A stretch of DNA of 64,000 bases, from the NCBI RefSeq assembly GCF_000518985.1, contig NZ_JAEQ01000018.1, positions 9,114 through 73,113 on the forward strand, written 5' to 3'. Positions 55,704-64,000 of this stretch are shown here, piece by piece; the stretch's first letter is position 1; each line of letters starts with the position of its first letter. The DNA comes from Chelativorans sp. J32 (GTDB lineage Bacteria > Pseudomonadota > Alphaproteobacteria > Rhizobiales > Rhizobiaceae). A program made the position numbers and the translations under genes. A model generated the notes under the pieces. It searched no databases. It had not been told where the DNA came from and saw only the letters and a program-made list of their open reading frames with translations.

Positions 55704-57110
55704 TCAGGCCGCTCCCTGGGCCCGCCAACCGCCTTCGACATAGGTCTTGCGAACGGTTTCCACATAGGGAACGGGGCTCACGATCGCGCGGATCTCCATC
55801 TGCCTGTGAGGCTCGACGGTGGGCTTTGCCGTCCCACCACCTTCCTCACCCCAGACGAAGATCACTTCCTGACCAGGCTGCGCGTATTCTTCCTCGAGGA
55901 TCGCGAGCGTGAGCATCTTGCGCTCGTTGGAGCTGTAGCCGACCCAGGTGGAAATGCCGACCGTCTCGCCGCTGCCGACGATCACCTTGTCATAGGGATG
56001 CATCGAATAGACTGCCGATGGAAATTCCATGAACTTGCCACGGCCGTCGCCTTTTTGGAGCTGTGAGGCAAAGACGCGGATAACATCCTCGTTTTCCAGC
56101 GCGAGCGTCACCTTCTTGCGGTGCGGCTGCTTTGCCCTTTCCTCAAGCGCCTCGCGGCCGATGAAGTCGTGGTCGAACTTCAGCACATGGCCATAGCCCA
56201 GATCCCAGGGCGTGAGATAGTAATCCTCGATACTGTCGGAAACGAAGCTGCCGCCGATCGAGGCCTTCGCTTCGTAACTGTCTTCCGTCAGCCACTGGCG
56301 ATAAGCTTTCATCTTCTCGCCCGTATAAACGGCCGGCAGCGGTGACGGGACCCAGCCGGACTCCAGCGTGTTGGACGAATAGGCGCGCCCGCCGACCTGG
56401 AGCAGCCCAAACTCCTCACCCGCCCTGACGATCGCCTCACGCACCGCCTCGCCTTCGGCCCAGGGACCGAAAAGCTCATAACCGGGCTGGCCGGCCATGC
56501 CGTGGCGCAGCGCGCGCACCTTCTTTCCGGCGATCTCGATGGTCGTCATGTTGAAGAATTTGAGTTCCGGCGCGGGCTTGCCGGTCAGTTTCTCCACCAC
56601 CTTCACGGCATTCGGGCCCTGGATCTGGAACCGATAGGACTTCCTGTTGAAGGGGTCGGGCCGTGCGGCCGAGCGCTCGTCGAGCTCAAGCTTCACGTCA
56701 TAGCGGCCGGTTTCCGCATGGAAGCGAATCCAGTTCAACACTGGAATGCGGCCCACGAGATTGAAGCTGTTCTCGGCCAGATAAAACAGGATGACGTCGC
56801 CGATCACATAGCCGTCATAGGAGCAAGGAACGAACTGCTTGGCCTTGTCGACGGCGAAATTCGCAAAGCTGTTGATGCCCAGATGCGACAGGAGCTTCAG
56901 CGCGTCCGGCCCTTCAACGGCGAGATCAGCCATGTGATAGGACTGGTTGAAGAGCACGCAAGTGTTCTGCCAGGCAGCTTGCTCGTTACGCCAATTGGTG
57001 AATTCGGCCGGAACGCCCGGATAGACGTTCGGACCAGTCTTCTGATTGCGGAGGAGCTCAACAGGATTGCCACTCTCCTGAAGCAGGTCTTCAAGGCTGC
57101 GTTTCGACAT
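55704..57110 (-). CDS. ligM: Tetrahydrofolate-dependent aromatic O-demethylase (LigM/DesA-like)
   Basis: GcvT-fold methyltransferase of 468 aa, the size of LigM (about 470 aa) and clearly larger than the glycine cleavage T-protein or DmdA (about 370 aa). It would move the methyl group of vanillate, 3-O-methylgallate or syringate onto THF. Visible: WQNTCVLFNQSYHMADLAVEG near residue 48, NSFNLVGRIPVLNWI, GQPGYELFGPWAEGEAV near 205, IGREALEERAKQP and the C-terminal VPYVETVRKTYVEGGWR. Downstream metF and purU supply THF recycling, as expected for this enzyme type. DmdA or a choline-type demethylase is less likely. Confidence 0.78.
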   Translation of the reverse strand: MSKRSLEDLLQESGNPVELLRNQKTGPNVYPGVPAEFTNWRNEQAAWQNTCVLFNQSYHMADLAVEGPDALKLLSHLGINSFANFAVDKAKQFVPCSYDGYVIGDVILFYLAENSFNLVGRIPVLNWIRFHAETGRYDVKLELDERSAARPDPFNRKSYRFQIQGPNAVKVVEKLTGKPAPELKFFNMTTIEIAGKKVRALRHGMAGQPGYELFGPWAEGEAVREAIVRAGEEFGLLQVGGRAYSSNTLESGWVPSPLPAVYTGEKMKAYRQWLTEDSYEAKASIGGSFVSDSIEDYYLTPWDLGYGHVLKFDHDFIGREALEERAKQPHRKKVTLALENEDVIRVFASQLQKGDGRGKFMEFPSAVYSMHPYDKVIVGSGETVGISTWVGYSSNERKMLTLAILEEEYAQPGQEVIFVWGEEGGGTAKPTVEPHRQMEIRAIVSPVPYVETVRKTYVEGGWRAQGAA

Positions 57111-57125
57111 TCCAGGCTCCCTCCC

Positions 57126-57145
57126 TCAATTTCATTATCGTGAAA
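57126..57145 (-). promoter_or_regulatory. Candidate IclR operator before ligM
   Basis: Perfect inverted repeat AATTTCA-N6-TGAAATT, 15 bases before the ligM start and directly before its ribosome-binding site (GGGAGG). The same half-site and spacing recur at the start of the IclR gene, which points to one protein binding both. Confidence 0.65.
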
Positions 57146-57227
57146 TTACACACTCATGAAGCATAGGGAAGGGAGCGCTGTCAAGCGGCGCTCTTCCGTG
57201 GTCACTCGCAAAACGAGGGGCGGGGAT

Positions 57228-57968
57228 TCAGGCGGCGCTGTTCAACTCGTCCAGGCCGCGCCTGATCTCATCCGCGATCTTCCGCTCGGTCAGGTGATCG
57301 AACCGCGGAGAAGGAATGCCTACGCTCAGACTATGCTGGTGATCGAGAGCCACGCCGATGCCCATGACTCCGATCGTATGCTCCTCGCGCGAGAGCGCGT
57401 AGCCGCGGTCCCTCGTGCGCTTCAGATCGTCCCGAAGGCTCTGCTCTTCAACAAGCGTATAAGGCGTAAAGCGGATGCGCGGCGCAGTCGCGAAATACTC
57501 ATCGAGAAGATCCGGCGGAAGCGCAGCAAGCAGGGCCTTTCCCGACGCAAAGCTGTGGAGCGGGACGCGCATGCCCTTTTGCGGCGTGAAGCGAAGGGCG
57601 TGGCTGGAAGCCTCTACGTCGAGCACTTCCACATCACTGCCGCGCCTGATGAACAGGGACGCCGTTTCGGCGGTTGCCCGCGCGATGGCGCGCATCACGG
57701 CAACTCTGCGCTGGGTGATATCCAGCGGATTTCCGGCAGCAAGACGAGAGACCGCCGGCCCGATGCTGTAGGTCCTGTCGGAGGCCGGAGACAGCCACTC
57801 CCGACTGACAAGCGTCGTCAGCAGATAGGAGAGACTGCTTTCCGGGATTCCCGTCGCACGGCTGATCTCACGCGCGGTCGCTGCCCCCTTGCGGGACACC
57901 TGCTCGACGATATCCATGGCTCGGGCCGCGGACTTCACAGAGGCTGAGGGCTTATCTTTCGTCAACAT
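57228..57968 (-). CDS. IclR family transcriptional regulator
   Basis: Regulator of 246 aa: winged helix at residues about 10-70 (VKSAARAMDIVEQVSRKGAATAREISRATGIPESS) and an effector-binding GAF-like domain (MRVPLHSFASGKALLAALP, FTPYTLVEEQSLRDDLKRTRDRGYA, GVALDHQ). IclR proteins often control aromatic degradation (PcaR, PobR, VanR-type functions). It lies directly upstream of ligM in the same direction, and both genes carry the same palindrome. No Shine-Dalgarno is seen before its ATG; the palindrome occupies that place. Confidence 0.88.
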   Translation of the reverse strand: MLTKDKPSASVKSAARAMDIVEQVSRKGAATAREISRATGIPESSLSYLLTTLVSREWLSPASDRTYSIGPAVSRLAAGNPLDITQRRVAVMRAIARATAETASLFIRRGSDVEVLDVEASSHALRFTPQKGMRVPLHSFASGKALLAALPPDLLDEYFATAPRIRFTPYTLVEEQSLRDDLKRTRDRGYALSREEHTIGVMGIGVALDHQHSLSVGIPSPRFDHLTERKIADEIRRGLDELNSAA

Positions 57969-57970
57969 GC

Positions 57971-57990
57971 AATTTCATATACGTGAAGAA
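57971..57990 (-). promoter_or_regulatory. Candidate IclR autoregulatory operator
   Basis: AATTTCA-TATACG-TGAAGAA, identical in the left half and spacing to the ligM site and sharing TTCA-N6-TGAA. It ends two bases before the IclR start codon, so binding would block both promoter clearance and translation start. Supports negative autoregulation. Confidence 0.55.
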
Positions 57991-58208
57991 CTTGTTTCGG
58001 TCAATTCAGTTGGGTGAAGCGAGCCAGCTGCAAAACTGTAACCGTAAGACGGAGATGCCGCATCCGCTGAATCGTCAAGGCCTCACAATGAGTGACAAGT
58101 CTGCAACACTTTAAAAAGGATATTCGGAGATGAAAGCCATGGCTCCAATCTTGCCACAAGCGCGTTGGAGATCGAAGCTGTTCTTACATGTAGAAGGAGT
58201 GCTTAAAG

Positions 58209-58883
58209 TTGCCTGTTCTGTCCCGCCGCGTATTCCTCCTTTCGGCAGCTTCCGCGCTCGCAGGTTGCGCGTCTACCGCGCAGCGGCCCCAGCCAGCGCC
58301 AAAGCCGGCGATCCCGCCACATTACTATACGATGTACGCACCGATCCACGACGAGCAATTCCCCATCGCGGCAGCGGACCTGACAAAGATCGACCCGAAA
58401 TATCTCCGTCAGGAAGTTGATTATGATACGGCCGAGATGCCCGGCACGATCGTCATCGACACGCAGGAGCGCTTTCTCTACCTCGTGCGCGAGAACGGGC
58501 GCGCGCTGCGCTACGGCATCGGCGTCGGGAAAGAAGGCCTGGCTTTCGAAGGGCGAGCCGTGATCGGTTACAAGCGCAAGTGGCCCCGCTGGACGCCGAC
58601 CCGCTCGATGATCGAGCGCGAGCCTGAGCGCTACGGGCCGCTCGCCGCGGGAATGGAACCAGGGATTCACAATCCGTTGGGCCCTCGGGCGCTTTATCTG
58701 TTCAAGAATGGCGCCGACACGCTTTACCGCATTCACGGCACGACAGAGGACTGGTCCATCGGCCGCGCCGTTTCCAGCGGCTGCATACGTCTACTGAACC
58801 ATGACATTATCGATCTCTATGATCGGGTTCCGACCGGCTCCCGCGTCGTGGTGCTGCAGCAGGGTTCGTCGCCAAGCGTCTAG
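58209..58883 (+). CDS. L,D-transpeptidase (YkuD domain), lipoprotein
   Basis: Cell-wall enzyme that forms 3-3 peptidoglycan crosslinks or anchors proteins. 224 aa. N-terminal lipoprotein signal with lipobox LAGC (Cys20) after two arginines; YkuD domain at about 78-215 with H176 in RIHGTTE and catalytic C192 in SSGCIRL. The start is a TTG at 58209 with AAGGAG eleven bases before. It is divergent from the IclR gene and convergent with the ABC-F gene, whose stop shares the bases CTAG with its own. Confidence 0.87.
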   Translation: MPVLSRRVFLLSAASALAGCASTAQRPQPAPKPAIPPHYYTMYAPIHDEQFPIAAADLTKIDPKYLRQEVDYDTAEMPGTIVIDTQERFLYLVRENGRALRYGIGVGKEGLAFEGRAVIGYKRKWPRWTPTRSMIEREPERYGPLAAGMEPGIHNPLGPRALYLFKNGADTLYRIHGTTEDWSIGRAVSSGCIRLLNHDIIDLYDRVPTGSRVVVLQQGSSPSV

Positions 58884-60475
58884 CTCTCCGGCCGATTCCC
58901 CAGTTCAACCCATCGTCCGATGCGGATCGCTTCGAGGAACGCCGTGTCGTGGCTGACGACGATAAGCGCACCGTCATAGGCCAGGAGGCCTGCCTCCAGC
59001 GCCTGGATGGAATCCAGGTCCAGATGATTCGTCGGCTCGTCCAGAAGGAGAAGCTGGGGTGGTTTCCCACCGCCGAGGACAGCGGCCAGCCCTGCCCTCA
59101 GCACTTGCCCTCCGCTGAGCGCCCCCACGGGCTTGAGCGCGGCATCCGCCCTGAACAGGAACCGCGCCAGCGCCGCTCGGCAGGCATTTTCATCCGCGTC
59201 CGGATTGAGCCGCAGAAAATTATCGCGAACGGAGGATTGGGGGTCCAGGAGGCTCATCGTCTGGTCGAGCACGGCATGACGCACATGGATCCGCGCCTCT
59301 CCCGCGACAGGCTGAAGCTCTCCAGTGACGAGGCGCAACAGGGTGGTCTTGCCGGACCCGTTCGGTCCGACAATCGCCACCCGTTCCGGCCCGACCAAAG
59401 CGAAGCTGAAATTTTGGACGACCGCCGTCCCGTCATAGCCGCCTGAAAGCTCCTGCGCCTCGGCAACAATCTTTCCATTAGCAAGCCCGGTCGGCTGGAA
59501 CGTTAGCGACAGCTCCTTCAGCTTCTCGATTCGGGAGCGCGCCTCCTCCGCTTCGGCGGCAGCAGCCTGCCTAAGCCTGCTTGCAAGCTTCGCCTGGCCA
59601 CCGGCGGTGCTTTCCGCCCGCTCCTTCATGGCATCGAGCATGATCTTCGGCATGTCTCCCTTGGCGCGCTTGCGCCTTCCTGCAGCATCCCGCCTCGCCT
59701 TGCGTTCCGCGGCTGTCTGCAGGCGCCGGTCCACCTCTTCGACCTTGCGCTCCGCCGTTTCAAGCTTGTGCCGCACCGCTTCGAGCTCGATTGCCTTCTG
59801 CTCTCGGTAATGGCTCCAGTTTCCACCATAGGTCTTGGCGCCGATGGTCGACAGCTCGACGATCTCGTCCATATGCTCGAGCAGCTCCCGGTCATGGCTC
59901 ACGACGATCGCACCGCGCCGCCATTTGGCGAGAAGCTGCACGAGAGCCTGCCTTCCCTCGCGGTCGAGATTGTTCGTGGGTTCGTCGAGGAGGATCACGT
60001 CGGGTTCCTGGAACAGCACACTGGCGAGCGCGACCCGCGTTCTCTGGCCACCGCTCAACTCCTGCAAAGGATAGTCCGATGGAAGCGCAGAAAGGCCGGC
60101 TTGAACCAGGCAGTCGTAAAGGCGGGGGAGCAAAGTCCAGTCGGCCTCGGCAATTTCATCGGCAACCGCCTCTCCCGCCTCGATCCTGTCGAGGAGTTCC
60201 AGCGCCCCCGTTATGCCGAACCAATCGGCAACGGTCTCCCTCTCGCCGACCTGCACTTCCTGGCGCAAGACGGCAATGCGGCTGCTTGTCGAGACCGTTC
60301 CCTTTAGCGGAACAAGCTCGCCGGCGATTATCTTGAGAAGGGTCGATTTCCCGACGCCATTGCGGCCTACGAGCCCCGTTCGGCCAGTGCCGAAGGAAAG
60401 GTCGAGACCATCGAAGAGAGTGGTGCCGTCAGGCGTGGACCAGGAGATATCCTTGAGAACGATGGAAGCGGGCAT
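58880..60475 (-). CDS. ABC-F family ATPase
   Basis: Soluble protein of 531 aa with two ABC domains and no membrane segments, the layout of ABC-F translation factors (EttA, Uup, antibiotic-resistance types). First Walker A GRNGVGKST near residue 38, signature LSGGQRTRVAL near 140, Walker B VILLDEPTNNLD near 158; linker with a long charged coiled coil (residues 220-310); second Walker A GPNGSGKTT near 368 and LLLLDEPTNHLDLDSI near 475. The role is probably ribosome-associated; subgroup not determined. Confidence 0.9.
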   Translation of the reverse strand: MPASIVLKDISWSTPDGTTLFDGLDLSFGTGRTGLVGRNGVGKSTLLKIIAGELVPLKGTVSTSSRIAVLRQEVQVGERETVADWFGITGALELLDRIEAGEAVADEIAEADWTLLPRLYDCLVQAGLSALPSDYPLQELSGGQRTRVALASVLFQEPDVILLDEPTNNLDREGRQALVQLLAKWRRGAIVVSHDRELLEHMDEIVELSTIGAKTYGGNWSHYREQKAIELEAVRHKLETAERKVEEVDRRLQTAAERKARRDAAGRRKRAKGDMPKIMLDAMKERAESTAGGQAKLASRLRQAAAAEAEEARSRIEKLKELSLTFQPTGLANGKIVAEAQELSGGYDGTAVVQNFSFALVGPERVAIVGPNGSGKTTLLRLVTGELQPVAGEARIHVRHAVLDQTMSLLDPQSSVRDNFLRLNPDADENACRAALARFLFRADAALKPVGALSGGQVLRAGLAAVLGGGKPPQLLLLDEPTNHLDLDSIQALEAGLLAYDGALIVVSHDTAFLEAIRIGRWVELGNRPES

Positions 60476-60753
60476 GCATGGATTCCGGATGATGATGATC
60501 GTTGCGGGCGAAAATCATCTGGAACCGCATTGGCCTCGACCTCCTGTTCAATGGATATCGCTTTAACTAAGGACGATGCCTCTCTTCGTCAACTAGGCGT
60601 GACTCCCGACCCTCGTAAGCGCGGCGGGGCGTGTGATCGGGAAAGGGCCGCCTTCACTTTTCCGTTACTTTGATCCGACATCACCCTGACTTAATTTCGC
60701 TGTCATCCGCAGCAGATGAAGATAGCCAAACGGCAACCACGGAGGAGGAGACG
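60476..60753. other. Divergent intergenic region
   Basis: 278 bases between the ABC-F gene and the metallo-hydrolase gene, holding both promoters. I see no convincing -35/-10 pair, palindrome or small gene. Confidence 0.4.
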
Positions 60754-61536
60754 ATGATCCTTACGAGACGGAAAACCTTGCAACTTGGGGCAGGCGGCCT
60801 GGCTGCTGCCGGAGCAACACTCATCATGCCCTTCTCCGCCATGGCACAGGAGAACGCGGGCGATCGCTATGAGAGCGACAATGGAGAAATCGCCATCTCC
60901 CCCATCGCGCATGCTTCTTTCGTCATGACGGTTCCGAACATGGTCATCTATGTCGACCCCGTCGGAGGTGCCGCTGCCTATGATGGCCACCAGCCGGCCG
61001 ACCTGATCCTCATCACCCATGAACACGGGGATCATTTCGAGCCCGAGACGCTCACGGCGCTGGCAGGCGAACAGGCTCGGCTCGTCACCAGTCCGTCAGT
61101 ATTCGAAAAGTTGCCTGAAGAACTGAAGGGTCGGGCGACAGCCATTCGCAACGGGGAAAAGACGACGGAAGGGGAAATCGGGATTGAAGCGATCCCGGCC
61201 TACAACACCACCGAAGACAGGCTGCAATACCATCCCAAAGGGCGGGACAATGGCTACGTCGTTACGGTCGATGGGCGGCGCGTCTACATTGCCGGGGATA
61301 CGGAAGACATACCGGAAATGCGTGCCCTCAAGGACATCGATATTGCTTTCGTGCCGATGAATCTGCCCTACACCATGGATGTGGATCAGGCAGCATCAGC
61401 CGTGGCCGAGTTCGCACCAAAAGTGGTCTACCCCTATCATTACCGCGGAAGCGATCCCGAGGCCTTTGCCTCGAAGGTCGCGGAAGCAAATGGTGAGATC
61501 AAGGTCGTTCAGGGACCCTGGTATAGCGAAGGCTGA
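60754..61536 (+). CDS. Tat-exported MBL-fold metallo-hydrolase (UlaG-like)
   Basis: Zinc hydrolase of 260 aa. The N-terminus RRKTLQLGAGGLAAAGATLI is a twin-arginine signal ending at the AMAQ site near residue 31, so the protein should be folded before export to the periplasm. Metal motif HEHGDH at residues 89-94; further ligands in VYIAGDTED and YPYHYRG. The ATG at 60754 has GGAGGAGG before it; an upstream in-frame start would bury the signal. Substrate unknown. Confidence 0.85.
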   Translation: MILTRRKTLQLGAGGLAAAGATLIMPFSAMAQENAGDRYESDNGEIAISPIAHASFVMTVPNMVIYVDPVGGAAAYDGHQPADLILITHEHGDHFEPETLTALAGEQARLVTSPSVFEKLPEELKGRATAIRNGEKTTEGEIGIEAIPAYNTTEDRLQYHPKGRDNGYVVTVDGRRVYIAGDTEDIPEMRALKDIDIAFVPMNLPYTMDVDQAASAVAEFAPKVVYPYHYRGSDPEAFASKVAEANGEIKVVQGPWYSEG

Positions 61537-61558
61537 AAACCAGTTACCGCCATCATCA

Positions 61559-62055
61559 TCACCAGGCCCGCAGCAGCGGGCCTTCCTTTCCATAAAACGG
61601 GTCGGTTTGAGGACGTGGCACGTCCGGCATCGACTTGACCTCGGCCTTGCTACGGCAGATCGTGTAATCTTCCTGTCCAGCGGGGTAAGAGCCGATCACC
61701 TGAAGGTCACCGCTGGCAGAAAGGTTCTTATGGCCGGTGCCTGCCGGCAGGACGACGAGATCGCCCGCAGTGAGCTTGAAGCGCTTTCCAGTCTCGCCGC
61801 CGATCTGCACTTCGACGCTGCCACGCGCGATTCCCAGAGCCTCATGCGCATCCGGGTGAAAGTGGTGATACGGAAAGATGCCGTTGCGCCAGGTTCCGCG
61901 CCAACCACTCTCTGAAAAGTGCCGCTCGAACGCAGCCGCCTTGTCAGGCACTTCATCACCGAGCACTTGCGGGTAGATGAGAACGGGGAGTTCCGGATTG
62001 TTGGGAATGTCCGGATCTTCCTTGAGAAAGACTGTTTGAGGCTCGACTGTTCTGC

Positions 62056-62059
<4 letters not shown>
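61559..62059 (-). CDS. Cupin domain protein (YjlB-like)
   Basis: Single-domain cupin of 166 aa. The first motif supplies metal-binding residues in YHHFHPDAHEALGIARG (near residue 64) and the second in GDLVVLPAGTGHKNL (near 99). Such proteins can be oxygenases, isomerases or simple metal binders; function unknown. Its start overlaps the stop of the AraC gene upstream, so the two are one transcript, beside pobA. Confidence 0.78.

Positions 62060-64000
<1,941 letters not shown>

Noticed and set aside
55704-57110. Glycine cleavage T-protein or DMSP demethylase as the identity of the GcvT-fold gene
   Set aside because: Length about 100 residues greater than either family, no gcvHP nearby, and the metF-purU-ligAB context favours a LigM-type O-demethylase.

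Overview
The window is GC-rich, densely coded DNA with short intergenic gaps, many ATGA-type stop/start overlaps and no RNA genes, transposases or CRISPR arrays that I could find. The gene content points to an alphaproteobacterium of the Hyphomicrobiales (Rhizobiales), probably Phyllobacteriaceae-like: a NadQ-type NAD regulator next to nadABC, Ugp- and Frc-type sugar ABC operons, a TPP riboswitch before thiC, a RIME-like palindromic element, and a RopB/Omp25-like barrel protein. The lineage is inferred from gene content, not from a marker gene.

Layout. 1-3.7 kb: peptide and nucleoside scavenging genes (M20 dipeptidase, cut by the left edge; nucleoside hydrolase; M20 amidohydrolase; phosphoribosyltransferase). 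3.7-4.4 kb: LysE exporter. 4.4-15.7 kb: a carbohydrate ABC operon on the minus strand (binding protein, two permeases, an argininosuccinate-lyase-like enzyme, ATPase, PfkB kinase), divergent from a ROK regulator, a giant PIG-L deacetylase and a DMT transporter. 15.7-22.5 kb: PQQ-type sugar dehydrogenase, then a GatZ-like protein, a PfkB kinase and an Frc/Rbs-type importer, probably a ketose route. 23-24 kb: AI-2E-family membrane protein. 24.1-28.5 kb: nadABC and nadQ with a clear double operator. 28.7-30.4 kb: panBC. 30.4-36.2 kb: TPP riboswitch and thiC-O-S-G-E-D, interrupted by a palindromic repeat. 36.3-40.3 kb: outer membrane protein, then a GntR, amino-acid oxidase and hydroxyproline epimerase trio.

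40.5-58 kb is the most interesting part: about 19 consecutive minus-strand genes for aromatic catabolism. They form an IclR regulator; a LigM-type tetrahydrofolate-dependent O-demethylase with MetF and PurU to recycle the C1 carrier; a dehydrogenase; a DctPQM TRAP importer; an alpha/beta hydrolase; a LigAB ring-cleavage dioxygenase; a second, unrelated VOC extradiol dioxygenase; GalB/GalC/GalD-like enzymes that finish the 4-oxalomesaconate route to pyruvate and oxaloacetate; and a LysR regulator with two DNA-binding domains. I read it as a methoxylated-aromatic (vanillate, syringate, 3-O-methylgallate) to gallate or protocatechuate meta-cleavage system. At the right end, pobR and pobA (4-hydroxybenzoate to protocatechuate; pobA cut by the edge) fit the same theme. 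Between them lie an L,D-transpeptidase, an ABC-F ATPase, a Tat-exported metallo-hydrolase and a cupin.
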